Assembly: GCF_900109045.1 (NCBI RefSeq)
Contig: NZ_FNYL01000002.1
Span: forward strand, 558,001 to 622,000
From: Dyadobacter sp. SG02
Lineage (GTDB): Bacteria; Bacteroidota; Bacteroidia; Cytophagales; Spirosomataceae
Length of the DNA stretch: 64,000 bases
Direction: 5' to 3'
Below the pieces are notes generated by a model. That model was not told where the DNA came from. It searched no databases and saw only the letters and a program-made list of their open reading frames with translations. A program made the translations under genes and the position numbers. Positions 27,484-36,009 of this stretch are shown in pieces (position 1 is the stretch's first letter; every line of letters begins with the position of its first letter).

Positions 27484-28947
27484 CTATTTCGGTGCGATGA
27501 AAATTTCGTATAATGACCCTGCCTTTCCCAGGTATTGATCCGCCTCGGCCTGTGACCATTTTGCCTGTAATGCTTCGTAAACGTTCGGGTAGGTATCATA
27601 GGGCACCGGCCGGAAGGCTATTGAACCGGGGAGCAATTGAGCCGAGAGCCGGTTGATTTGGATCGCGCGCATAACCCGCGTCGCCGCCAACGATACGTTG
27701 AGTATTAACAGAACCAGTAATACGACTTTTGCCCTCTTTTTAATCATGTTTGAACCCGAATCGAGCGCTGGAAGGAATTGATAAACGTAGAAACCCGCCA
27801 CGATGAGCAGCGGCATTAAGCCTCTGAATAAAAAGTCATTAACCTTCCCGATCCGGAAGACAGGCAACAGCAGCATCATGCCGAGCACCGCGTAATAGGG
27901 AAAGACGGGTGTGCTTAGCGGCTTTCTTTTGGATAAAAAAGCGAAAACAGAGGCCGAGATGGCGACGTTCAGGACGATATTCAGCAGGTATTCTATCATC
28001 CTCCCATTGAATCCGCCCGAAAAATTCCAGACAAACCCTGCGACGGCCTGTCTCTCGTGTGATATGAACAGCAACAATACGGGTATTGCAAGCAGGCAAG
28101 GCAGGAGAACGGTGTTTACGAAGTTGCGGTTGGGGAAGCCGGATTTGATCCATTTCTTTAAAAGAATAATTCCCAGGAGAACGGACGAAGTAATCGCCGG
28201 AAATACCGCCCACCAGAACGATAGCACGACGGGGAACACCATTCGTTCAACATCGATCCGCTCGGTCAGGCAGTATACCAGCATTCCCCCGATCAGTAAA
28301 CTCGGGATCAGTTGGTTGGGGACCCAGAAAAGGTTTTCAAAATTGGACCAGACTTCGATCCCGAAATCGCCGAACCGATAGGGGGTAAAGCCAGTTTTCG
28401 CGAGTACCGAAACGCAAACGTGCGCCAGGTCGCCAAATGTGAGCACGAGCAAGGCGTACCGGAGCTTGCGCCCAAGCGAAATGTATAACCAGCAGATTCC
28501 GAGTGAAATACCGAGCGTTGTCCAGACGAAAATGGCACCTTCGCACAAATGCCCTGTAAATTTTGAAAACAATGCGGGCACCACGTAATAACCATAATAG
28601 TATCCGATAGCCGGTCCCGTTGACGGGATTCGAATGGGCCAGTCGTGTTTAAACAGCTCGAAAAACTTGGTATTGTGGGCCCAGTAGTCGAAGGCCTGGT
28701 ACGCGAACCCGCACACGCCCGAGAGCAGGCAGAGTATGGAGGCACACAGGATAATCTTGATCAGTTCGCCTGTTTTTAGTATTGAATCAGGAGAAAAGCG
28801 GGTGTCCCTGATTTCGAAATAAGCAATGCTAGCAAATGAAACGCCCGCGACTATGCTAATCAGTTGATTGGTCCAGAAAACGTAAAACAGGAGATTGGGT
28901 AATAGCAGGTAAAAGATACTGACGAGTCGAAGTAGTCTGATATTCAC
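27484..28947 (-). CDS. Polytopic membrane protein of unknown function
   Basis: The protein has 487 residues and about 11-12 hydrophobic segments, and looks more AT-rich than its neighbours. I do not recognise a family. Hydrophilic loops hold YQAFDYWAHNTKFFELFKHDWPIR between the early helices and a soluble C-terminus of about 60 residues (FRPVPYDTYPNVYEALQAKW). The arrangement, with an aromatic-rich periplasmic loop after the first helices, resembles GT-C-like or lipid-linked sugar membrane proteins, but no catalytic motif confirms this. It is divergent from the probable outer-membrane protein gene at 29120, with a 12-bp palindrome between them. Confidence 0.75.
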   Translation of the reverse strand: MNIRLLRLVSIFYLLLPNLLFYVFWTNQLISIVAGVSFASIAYFEIRDTRFSPDSILKTGELIKIILCASILCLLSGVCGFAYQAFDYWAHNTKFFELFKHDWPIRIPSTGPAIGYYYGYYVVPALFSKFTGHLCEGAIFVWTTLGISLGICWLYISLGRKLRYALLVLTFGDLAHVCVSVLAKTGFTPYRFGDFGIEVWSNFENLFWVPNQLIPSLLIGGMLVYCLTERIDVERMVFPVVLSFWWAVFPAITSSVLLGIILLKKWIKSGFPNRNFVNTVLLPCLLAIPVLLLFISHERQAVAGFVWNFSGGFNGRMIEYLLNIVLNVAISASVFAFLSKRKPLSTPVFPYYAVLGMMLLLPVFRIGKVNDFLFRGLMPLLIVAGFYVYQFLPALDSGSNMIKKRAKVVLLVLLILNVSLAATRVMRAIQINRLSAQLLPGSIAFRPVPYDTYPNVYEALQAKWSQAEADQYLGKAGSLYEIFIAPK

Positions 28948-28994
28948 TTGTGTACAGATTTATCTAACATCCAACTTTTGTAACAGTTGGTTTA

Positions 28995-29006
28995 CTAGAT
29001 ATCTAG
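28995..29006. promoter_or_regulatory. 12-bp perfect palindrome in a divergent promoter region
   Basis: CTAGATATCTAG is self-complementary and lies in the 172-bp gap between two divergent genes. Another small dyad, CCAACT-N8-AGTTGG, sits just beside it (about 28971-28990). A palindrome here could be an operator, but the role is a guess. Confidence 0.35.
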
Positions 29007-29119
29007 ACCGGCTGATATTGATCGTCGCTGCACATTATTTTTCGGGGCATACAACCCTTTAAGTAACTGACGGCCTCTTTAACGTAACCTGTGGCGGGCC
29101 GCCCTTTATGTGATCGTTA

Positions 29120-30364
29120 ATGCGTCAACTTCTTCGTCTATTTATTCTCCTGGTCGCTTTTGCCTTGCCTTCATGGGCACAGGATACCACTTCTATCACA
29201 TTCACGGAGGAAAACATTCCGGTGGCCGAGCAGCGCTTTATCGATCGGTATGAGAATGTTTTTATGACCAAAATCCCTACACGGAAGATGTTTAAGTTGG
29301 GGTATCTGGCGACGACCTACAATGGGCTGGGATTCAATGCGGCATTTGAATACAAGCTTTTACCAGGCCTTTCATTGGAAGCGACACTTGCTTCGCGCAC
29401 GAACAAGCTCGAAAGCGTCATCACGATCGACCGGTTCGAACGGCAGTTGAGCGGCAGAAATATGTTTGCGGGCATTGGAAGCCGATGGTATTTCAATATG
29501 AACAGGCGGATTGCCCGACAGCAGAGTGCCAACAATTTTAGCGGCAGTTATCTGTCGATGGCCTACGAAAGATCGTTGGCCGCCATCCAGAGCGACAGGC
29601 CCAGGCAGCATTTTAGCCTTTCATACGGGTTTCAAAGCCGGTTCCTGGCGAATGGATTCCTCGATTTCTCCCTGGGCCTGTATTACGTAACCCCGTATTT
29701 ATCATTGTATAACGTCGGCTACCGTGAGTTGCCCGGCCTTAGCGCCAGAAACGCAGTTATTGCAACCCGCTCGCTTGTCGGTCTCGCTTTTGGGGACTGG
29801 AAGCGGCACAGCAACGGGCCATTATGTGATATTTTACATTGTGATTATTTTGTGAGACAGCATTTCAAGGTTCGCTTGCCGGAAGTAAATATCGGGCTTA
29901 ACAATCAGTCCATTCGGGCGGAGGTAGGTTATGAGCGAAAACTGGGAAAGAGTCCGTTCTCCGTCAATCTGAGTGTCGGCAACGAAACGGAACGCGGTTC
30001 TTACGGAGGAAATTGGCTCGTCGCGGTCGGGGAGGCACAGTTTCGTTGGTATTACCTGCAAAAGCACCAGGTAAGGAAAGGGAAAGCCTCGGACAACCTG
30101 TCGGGATTGTATGTCGGTCCCCGTTTTGCTCAGAATTATGACCGCCAGGTTCAATGGTATGACGTGCTCATTCGCCCGCAGCGGGGAGTTTACCATTCCT
30201 GGACGACTTCCGCGGGAATGGTAGCAGGATATCAGCAGCGCCTGTTCAACAAACTTTATTTCGATTCAGGAGTCAGCTTTTCTGCTACCATGCTGGAAAA
30301 AAAACTCTTTAAGGCAAGGTATGGCGAGTTGCAGGCGAAAGCGGGGATTGGTTTTGCGTTTTGA
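29120..30364 (+). CDS. Exported protein of unknown function, probable outer-membrane beta-barrel
   Basis: The protein has 414 residues. A signal peptide (MRQLLRLFILLVAFALPSWA, cleavage near AQD) is followed by alternating amphipathic strands rich in Tyr, Phe and Arg with frequent turns (FNAAFEYKLLPGLSLEATLA, LSYGFQSRFLANGFLDFSLG, LFNKLYFDSGVSFSATMLEK). It ends in a terminal aromatic (AGIGFAF), as outer-membrane barrels do. A Cys-containing loop (GPLCDILHCDYF) could be surface exposed. I do not recognise a family. It is divergent from the polytopic membrane protein at 27484-28947. Confidence 0.72.
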   Translation: MRQLLRLFILLVAFALPSWAQDTTSITFTEENIPVAEQRFIDRYENVFMTKIPTRKMFKLGYLATTYNGLGFNAAFEYKLLPGLSLEATLASRTNKLESVITIDRFERQLSGRNMFAGIGSRWYFNMNRRIARQQSANNFSGSYLSMAYERSLAAIQSDRPRQHFSLSYGFQSRFLANGFLDFSLGLYYVTPYLSLYNVGYRELPGLSARNAVIATRSLVGLAFGDWKRHSNGPLCDILHCDYFVRQHFKVRLPEVNIGLNNQSIRAEVGYERKLGKSPFSVNLSVGNETERGSYGGNWLVAVGEAQFRWYYLQKHQVRKGKASDNLSGLYVGPRFAQNYDRQVQWYDVLIRPQRGVYHSWTTSAGMVAGYQQRLFNKLYFDSGVSFSATMLEKKLFKARYGELQAKAGIGFAF

Positions 30365-30415
30365 AAATGGGTACCCGGCTCTCTGATACTATTTACACCA
30401 ATCGGATCTTTTTCC

Positions 30416-32149
30416 CTAATCCAAAATAGTAGACGAAGCCGCGATCTTAACATCCGCATGCTGCCATGCTTTATCGAATTCCGTTTTGACAACCTGTGCC
30501 TGGCTGCTGTTTTTTTGTTGTACCAAAGCATTGTGGAGGCCAATTAGCGCCCAGCCGTTTCGTTTCCAGGTTGCCAGATCCTCCCGGTAGACGCGTTCAG
30601 CTTCGGCAGCTTTCCCGGCTTTAAGAAGCACCGATCCCAGATGATGGCGGACGGAGAAAAACCAGTCTGGCGGCTCGTTGTAGTTAAGGTTATCTTCGAT
30701 GGCAATGGCCTCGCCGAGCAGGGTAGCGGATTTGTCGAGCTGGTTCTGCCGTGCCGCAATGCCGGCCGAGAGCACTTTGGACGCGATTTTGACCAGGTCT
30801 TCGGAAGTATTGATGTTCCAGACGGTGATATTTTTCAGCGTCGTATCCGCAGCCAGCGAACCGAGCGCGGTCATTTCTTTTTGTGCATTAGCAAGGTCAT
30901 GTTTACCCAAAAAAGCCATTCCCCGCGCGTAATGCCATATAGCCCGCGGGTAAACCAGGTCTTTGGTCGGGCTGGGTTCCGCCAGAATGGTGTCCCATTT
31001 TGAAAATTTTACAGCGACATAATAGGGGATCGTATAGTAATGTTGCAATGTGCCCCATCCGGGCTGGCGCATGACTTCCTTCGCGGTGTATTGTTGTACT
31101 TTCTGCGCGGCCAGCCACGCGAGCTCCGAATTGCCTTCCAGGGTAGCGGTAGCCGCCAGGAAGTGGTAATTGTGAGGGAAATAGGCGAGCGGGTAGGCGC
31201 CCTGCGCATAGCATTTGGTGATGTAAGTGCTGTCGGCTTCCACCGAAAACACATTCGACAGCGAGCCCAGGTGGTAGTCACCGGTGTTGATGTAAATATG
31301 CGACGGCATGTGCAGCAAATGCCCTGCCCCGGGGACCAGCGAATCGAGCAAGGCGGCCGATGCCAGCGCCTTTTCAGGCGTTGCGGACGCTTCCTGCGCA
31401 TGTATGTACAGGTGATGTGCGCCCGGGTGGCGCGGGTTCTTTTTCAGCAGACTTTCCAGAACGGCCACCAATTCCGGTGTCCAGGCTCTGGGCGCCTTCG
31501 TTTTTTTCTCGTACAGGTCCCAGGGGTGCAGGTCCATCTGCGCCTCGGCATACAGCGCGCCGATATCCGGATCGGACGGGAATTGTGTATATACTTTCTT
31601 CATCGCAGCGGCAAATGCAATGTCCAGCGGGGCTCTGTTGGCGGGAGGAACTTTGGCATACCGCGTCGCCAATGCTTCGATCAGCGCCTTTTCTTTCGGT
31701 GTGCAATTACCGGCTAGTTGCTGCGCTTTGTCACTGGCGGCCCAGGCGCGCTGGAAGTTGTCTTCTTCCATTCCCGCATTGTAATTGGGCCCCAGCACGT
31801 AGGCGTAGCCCCAGTAAGCCATGGCGCAGGTAGTGTCGAGCCGGGTGGCCTGGTAGAATGAGCGGGCGGCCTCGGCGTGGTTGAAACCGTAGGCGAGCAT
31901 CAAACCCTGGTTGAAATAGGCCTGAACCTCCGGTTGGGAAGTCGTAATCTTGAAATCGACACCTTGCAATCCATCGAGCAAGGGAGCCTTTTTACCCGAA
32001 CTATACCATTCGGCGTCGGTGGTTTTGGGATTGAAACAAACCGTGATACGTGCGGTGCTGTCGGATGCCGGCTTTTCCGATTCCTCCTTCTTTTTGAAGC
32101 AGGACGAAAGTATCACAATCAATGCGAGGTAACAATGGCCGTGCTTCAT
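30416..32149 (-). CDS. TPR-repeat lipoprotein
   Basis: The protein has 577 residues. I set the start at 32149 because the lipoprotein signal MKHGHCYLALIVILSSC begins there, with Cys17 as the lipidation site; the 32170 start adds seven residues. The body is all-helical with several tetratricopeptide repeats (AYFNQGLMLAYGFNHAEAARSFYQATRLD; later EKALIEALATRYA and HPGAHHLYIHAQEA). A His-rich motif (GAGHLLHMPSHIYINTGDY) is conserved in a widespread family of bacterial TPR proteins of unknown role. It is probably a periplasmic scaffold. It has its own -7 box and no obvious operon partner. Confidence 0.85.
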   Translation of the reverse strand: MKHGHCYLALIVILSSCFKKKEESEKPASDSTARITVCFNPKTTDAEWYSSGKKAPLLDGLQGVDFKITTSQPEVQAYFNQGLMLAYGFNHAEAARSFYQATRLDTTCAMAYWGYAYVLGPNYNAGMEEDNFQRAWAASDKAQQLAGNCTPKEKALIEALATRYAKVPPANRAPLDIAFAAAMKKVYTQFPSDPDIGALYAEAQMDLHPWDLYEKKTKAPRAWTPELVAVLESLLKKNPRHPGAHHLYIHAQEASATPEKALASAALLDSLVPGAGHLLHMPSHIYINTGDYHLGSLSNVFSVEADSTYITKCYAQGAYPLAYFPHNYHFLAATATLEGNSELAWLAAQKVQQYTAKEVMRQPGWGTLQHYYTIPYYVAVKFSKWDTILAEPSPTKDLVYPRAIWHYARGMAFLGKHDLANAQKEMTALGSLAADTTLKNITVWNINTSEDLVKIASKVLSAGIAARQNQLDKSATLLGEAIAIEDNLNYNEPPDWFFSVRHHLGSVLLKAGKAAEAERVYREDLATWKRNGWALIGLHNALVQQKNSSQAQVVKTEFDKAWQHADVKIAASSTILD

Positions 32150-32213
32150 GTGCGTAGAAGTTTGAGTCACAGAACATGTTTTTGAAAGAAATATGCCGCG
32201 GGGCGGGTATCTA

Positions 32214-32221
32214 CAAATATA
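32214..32221 (-). promoter_or_regulatory. Probable -7 box of the TPR lipoprotein gene
   Basis: On the minus strand this reads TATATTTG, a perfect TAnnTTTG match, 64 bp before the start at 32149. No clear -33 TTTG is visible. Confidence 0.42.
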
Positions 32222-32335
32222 GGGAATATTGTATTGGAAGTGAGTGTGTTGCGGGTTGCTTAGTGAATGGTGGGTCCGGTCTGGATTGCAGCCCGAAGCG
32301 AAAGTCGATGGAATAACTTTGGGTATTATACGCTG

Positions 32336-32761
32336 CTATTTCTTCCTCACATATTTCGTGACCATGCCATTGCACGATTCGATCGTCATATCATCGCCCG
32401 TTTGGGTAATGGTGAGGGTCGGGCAGGCCATGCAATCGACCAGTGCGCAATTAAGGTCGTAAGATAAGTCTTTAAGAGGCACTACTGTAAAAGGTTTTCC
32501 GTTGACCATGTACTCGGAAGCCGCGCAGCAAGAGGCATATCCATCGTACAGCATCACACCGTCGAAGCGGATCGAAAATGCTCTTTGCTCGTCGTTGGTC
32601 GTGTTCTTGACAACCGTCGAATCGCCGATCTGATACCGCGTTTCCACCATGTGCCATTCACCGGTGATACCGGAGATTTCGGGCGCAGGCTCGGGATCTT
32701 TATCGCGTTTGCATTGCGTGAAGGCCAATGCGAGCAGGAGTAGAAGTATTAATCTGTTCAT
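32336..32761 (-). CDS. Small lipoprotein, lipocalin-like
   Basis: The protein has 141 residues. MNRLILLLLLALAFTQC is a lipoprotein signal with Cys17 lipidated. The mature domain begins with SGITGEWHMVETRYQIGD and continues in short beta strands, as in the lipocalin-like domains common in Bacteroidota lipoproteins. It carries several cysteines (CC in YASCCAASEY, and C in NCALVDCMACPTL), unusual for this fold, which may form disulfides. It is on the same strand as its neighbours but about 60 bp from the upstream gene. Function unknown. Confidence 0.8.
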   Translation of the reverse strand: MNRLILLLLLALAFTQCKRDKDPEPAPEISGITGEWHMVETRYQIGDSTVVKNTTNDEQRAFSIRFDGVMLYDGYASCCAASEYMVNGKPFTVVPLKDLSYDLNCALVDCMACPTLTITQTGDDMTIESCNGMVTKYVRKK

Positions 32762-32823
32762 AATGTCACCGGTTTTTTATTCAGACGCATTACGCAGGTG
32801 ATACGTTGTAATGTACTAGAAAA

Positions 32824-34602
32824 TCACATCTTCCGCATCAACCGCAAATGCCTCCTGTGCTCCCTCACCATTTTCACGCCCTCCCCGAACGTCATCATCG
32901 GTACACCGCTCCTTGCATTCGCCGTACTGACTTTGAACAGTATTTTCCAATGCCGGTAAATCTCCTTCCAGGCGAAGAGCAAGGAATGCCCCGGATCGTA
33001 GATGTGCGTAGGCTCGCTGGCGGCGCCGTTGAGTTCAATGATCGAAAAGTGCCGGCCGGCTTCGAGGGCTTCCCAGCTTTCGAAACGGATATCCAGACGA
33101 CCGAAATGGAAACCGGGTATCTGGCTGCAAATCCGGTCGATCGCCTGCGTGAGCGCGGGGGTGATGCGAGCGCTGAGATCCAGGAATTTCGAGCCGCGAC
33201 TGTGGTTGCCGTACGGTACAAGGCCGATTTGCTCGCCGACGGCGGGGACGGCTTTCAATTTTTCACCCCAAACCGCATTCAGCGCCGGAAGTTGCAGTAT
33301 GGCACGGTCGTTTTTTAAGATAAGGGTCAAAATATCCGATTTTCCATCGCCGGTAACACTCAAAAGCTCCTTTCCGACGATCCCTGAAATGTGTCCGCGT
33401 TCCGCTCCGGGCATTCGATGGTAAAATATGCCCGCTTCGATCGGATAATCGATGTAGGGCTGCAAAAGGAAATCGACCTGGCTGCGTTGCCGGTAGTCTT
33501 CGAGGTCGGCTTCGTTGCTGAGCAGCTTTACCTGCACGCCGCGCTCGCCAATGTCCGGTTTGGCGATGAGCGGGAATTGCATGGAAAAACTATTCAGTAA
33601 CGACCGCATTCCCGGGCGCGTAATGCCCGCCCGGCAGAGGAGCGTTTCGGGGTACGAGCCCCTGGGCATGAGTGCGTAAATCCTGCTTTTTCGTTCTTCG
33701 GCAAATCCTCCATATCGCATGGAAGGATTGGCCGCGCCGAAAAAGCAAACCGATCGGGCTTTCGCGGCCAGCCAAAGCCACATCGGTACCATGGGCAGGT
33801 ATACGCATTCCAGGGGCCAGTATTCCCAGTTCCGGGCGCGGATCAGGAACCGTTTCGCTTTCCACCAGAGGCTGTTAAACGCGCCGGTATTAACATAGTT
33901 TGTGCGTTCCGGCCGGGCAATGAAGGATTTGTCGGCCCGCAAATCGTGGTAATGCACTACCGGCTCCGGACTGGTGAGGTCGATGGAGGTGATGCTTACC
34001 GTAGCCATCGCATCGCGTTGCGCATGAAAACTGTGGCCGGGATCGAACCGGATGTCGTTTTGAAGGTGAAAATCGAGAATACTTTCCGCATTGACGGCGG
34101 TTTGGCGATACCAATGTTCCAGGCGTCGCGCACGCATTCGCTGTGCTTCCTGACCGTACAATGTCGCCGACGCCCAGATATGCGGCCGCGCGGCTTCGAG
34201 GTCGATGCGGTGTTTCCGGCTGCCGTCCCAGGTGCAGCGCATGAGCTTCCCATTCGTAAACAGAATAAGCGTAAACGGTTCGATTGCTTCGAGGGACATC
34301 TTGTCAAAACACGCTTTCGGCGAAGGTGCTTCGACGATTTCGAGCATCACCAGTCCCCGGCTCCTGCGGTAGGGCGCTTTGCGCTCATGGTTGTGAAAAC
34401 CGCCGTTCAGCAGTACCGCGGCGTCGTGCCGGCCCTTTAATGCAATCCACGTGCCTCCGGCCTGCGCGTCTCTCGGGTAGGTGAGCGCGTCGCCCGCGTA
34501 GCGCGTCACGGGCGCCTCGGCCGGCGCGCGATTGATGCGTTCGTCCCGGTTGGAGGTCAGGAACGCGCCGTTCGCGGTGGGGATGTAGGTTACGGTGCAC
34601 AT
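32824..34602 (-). CDS. TANGO2/NRDE-family protein fused to a C-terminal ATP-grasp-like domain
   Basis: The protein has 592 residues. The first 235 are a TANGO2 (NRDE) domain. It opens MCTVTYIP, with Cys2 placed like the N-terminal nucleophile of Ntn-type folds, and carries the name motif SNRDERINR and GGTWIALKGR. After a linker (about 236-330, with a tryptophan-rich helix), the rest resembles ATP-grasp ligases. It has a nucleotide-binding Lys in PLIAKPDIGERGVQV, a lid region (GIVGKELLSVTGDGKSD), and the metal-binding end FGRLDIRFES with FSIIELNGAASEP. The fused pair suggests one enzyme that makes and breaks, or edits, an amide-type bond; this is inference. The DinB-like gene upstream overlaps the start by 13 bp. 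Confidence 0.82.
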   Translation of the reverse strand: MCTVTYIPTANGAFLTSNRDERINRAPAEAPVTRYAGDALTYPRDAQAGGTWIALKGRHDAAVLLNGGFHNHERKAPYRRSRGLVMLEIVEAPSPKACFDKMSLEAIEPFTLILFTNGKLMRCTWDGSRKHRIDLEAARPHIWASATLYGQEAQRMRARRLEHWYRQTAVNAESILDFHLQNDIRFDPGHSFHAQRDAMATVSITSIDLTSPEPVVHYHDLRADKSFIARPERTNYVNTGAFNSLWWKAKRFLIRARNWEYWPLECVYLPMVPMWLWLAAKARSVCFFGAANPSMRYGGFAEERKSRIYALMPRGSYPETLLCRAGITRPGMRSLLNSFSMQFPLIAKPDIGERGVQVKLLSNEADLEDYRQRSQVDFLLQPYIDYPIEAGIFYHRMPGAERGHISGIVGKELLSVTGDGKSDILTLILKNDRAILQLPALNAVWGEKLKAVPAVGEQIGLVPYGNHSRGSKFLDLSARITPALTQAIDRICSQIPGFHFGRLDIRFESWEALEAGRHFSIIELNGAASEPTHIYDPGHSLLFAWKEIYRHWKILFKVSTANARSGVPMMTFGEGVKMVREHRRHLRLMRKM

Positions 34603-35096
34603 TGCGCCTGGCGGTATCTGAGGGTGGAACCGGCTACCCCGAAACTTTCAGGCAAATGCAGCGCAGTGAGCGTTCCGATGCCGATTTTGATCAATGCCAT
34701 ATGATGTACCGCATGTTCGAGGTTGTACACCAGCTCCCGCTCATAGTTGGTAGTTACGTGAAAGCCGGTATCGCCCGCTTCGGCGGCGCTCGCCAGAAGC
34801 AGTACTTTGTTTTCCTTGTTCAGGCTGGCCGTAACCCGGCGCAGGCTTGCCAGCGCGACCCGCCGGTGCTGCTCGATGGCCTTGTCCCGGCTGCGTGCGT
34901 CATAGTTGACTTTGCCGGTTTGGTAACCGCGGTCGAGCTCTATAAAGAACTCGATCACGTGGCGTACATGCCCGCCGAGAGAGGCGCCCGACAATACCGG
35001 TAAGGTCCGCCGGTATTGCTCGTCGGACAATGCATCCAGCATCGCGCCGATCTGGGCCAGCACTGTTTCAATTGATTTTGTGAGTTGCCTGTTCAT
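34590..35096 (-). CDS. DinB-like four-helix protein, probable metal-binding
   Basis: The protein has 168 residues, taking the ATG at 35096 (MNRQLTKSIETVLAQIGAML) over an upstream in-frame start. The four-helix bundle shows His residues where DinB/YfiT proteins bind metal: GGHVRHVIEFFIELDRGY in helix 2 and YNLEHAVHHMALIKIG in helix 4. DinB proteins are putative metal-dependent transferases or hydrolases, some using thiol cofactors. The 3' end runs 13 bp into the TANGO2/ATP-grasp gene, so the two are translationally coupled and probably act together. Nothing in the sequence identifies the substrate. Confidence 0.85.
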   Translation of the reverse strand: MNRQLTKSIETVLAQIGAMLDALSDEQYRRTLPVLSGASLGGHVRHVIEFFIELDRGYQTGKVNYDARSRDKAIEQHRRVALASLRRVTASLNKENKVLLLASAAEAGDTGFHVTTNYERELVYNLEHAVHHMALIKIGIGTLTALHLPESFGVAGSTLRYRQAQCAP

Positions 35097-35157
35097 GTCG
35101 TTCGTTTTGAAATAGGACAAAAACAATGCCCGTTTTAGCGAGATATGGGTCTATTTG

Positions 35158-35553
35158 TTAATCGCGGGAGCGCATGCCCGAGATCGCGCTGCGATGCCGG
35201 AAAACGAGGATCAGGCAGGTAACGAGCACGATCAATGCCATAACAAAAAGCTTGCCCGAGTCGTTTTGCACGACGATGCCCAGGCGGGTGAGGTGCATGA
35301 AAACGGCGCCGGTCATCACGCCGATGCCGATCAGCGCGCCGTAGGCGGTCGTGCGGGGGATCAGGATCAGGACGGAGGCGATCAGCTCCAATACGCCGAC
35401 GAATATACGTCCCCAGGGCTCCATGCCCACGGTCGAGAAAATGTATACCGATTCCGGCGCCGCCGAAAATTTGAAATACAGGGTCTGTAACATGATCGCC
35501 GCCGCTATCAGCCGCAACAGCCACGACCATTTCCGATGTGTTTGCGTGTTCAT
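35158..35553 (-). CDS. DoxX-family membrane protein
   Basis: The protein has 131 residues and four transmembrane helices. I chose the ATG at 35553 (MNTQTHRKWSWLLRLIAAAI), whose first base overlaps the stop codon of the upstream YHS gene (TGATG). Motifs ILQTLYFKF-like (IMLQTLYFKFSAAPESV), PWGRIFVGVLELIASVLILI and YGALIGIGVMTGAVFMHLTRLG are typical of DoxX/DoxD-like proteins. They are small inner-membrane proteins linked to redox balance or quinone chemistry. Translational coupling to the YHS gene suggests joint function. Confidence 0.88.
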   Translation of the reverse strand: MNTQTHRKWSWLLRLIAAAIMLQTLYFKFSAAPESVYIFSTVGMEPWGRIFVGVLELIASVLILIPRTTAYGALIGIGVMTGAVFMHLTRLGIVVQNDSGKLFVMALIVLVTCLILVFRHRSAISGMRSRD

Positions 35554-35993
35554 CACTGCTTGTCTTTGATCAATGGCCATTGTGTATCCGCTTTTTCGAT
35601 GAATTCTTCCCGTTTTTTCGACCAGTTGTTTTTGACTTTCATATTGTAATTGAAATACAACTTATCGTCCACGATCGTCCAGGTTTCCGCTTCGGTAGGC
35701 GCTTTATGGCCTTCCGAAGTCCCGTAGGCGCAGTAGCCTCCATACTGCGGCACATACCTATCCGGGGCCGATCTGAATGCTTCGAGATTGGCGCGACTGG
35801 CAAAGAGCCAATCCGCATCTTTGTAATGGAAGGTAAGGCTGTCGGCGCCTTCAACCGGCTTGGCGTCCTTGAAAAACGCGACGACATCATATCCTTTGAT
35901 CGCCTTTCCTTTCGGGGCGAAAATTTCGGATTTCTGGGCAAATGTTACCTGGCCTGCCAGCAGCATCGCGGCAGCGGTTAGTACTTTGTTCAT
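35553..35993 (-). CDS. Secreted YHS-domain protein (paralogue 1)
   Basis: The protein has 146 residues; the start at 35993 opens a signal peptide (MNKVLTAAAMLLAGQVTFA). The YHS domain is compact: AIKGYDVVAFFKDAKPVEG, FHYKDADWLFASRANLEAFR and YVPQYGGYCAYGTSEGHKAP. The conserved Tyr-Gly-Gly-Tyr-Cys region could bind metal. YHS domains occur in copper and other metal-handling proteins, which suggests but does not prove a periplasmic metal role. It overlaps DoxX by 1 bp and follows a second YHS gene by 16 bp. Confidence 0.88.
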   Translation of the reverse strand: MNKVLTAAAMLLAGQVTFAQKSEIFAPKGKAIKGYDVVAFFKDAKPVEGADSLTFHYKDADWLFASRANLEAFRSAPDRYVPQYGGYCAYGTSEGHKAPTEAETWTIVDDKLYFNYNMKVKNNWSKKREEFIEKADTQWPLIKDKQ

Positions 35994-36009
35994 AGTAATG
36001 CAGGTTATT

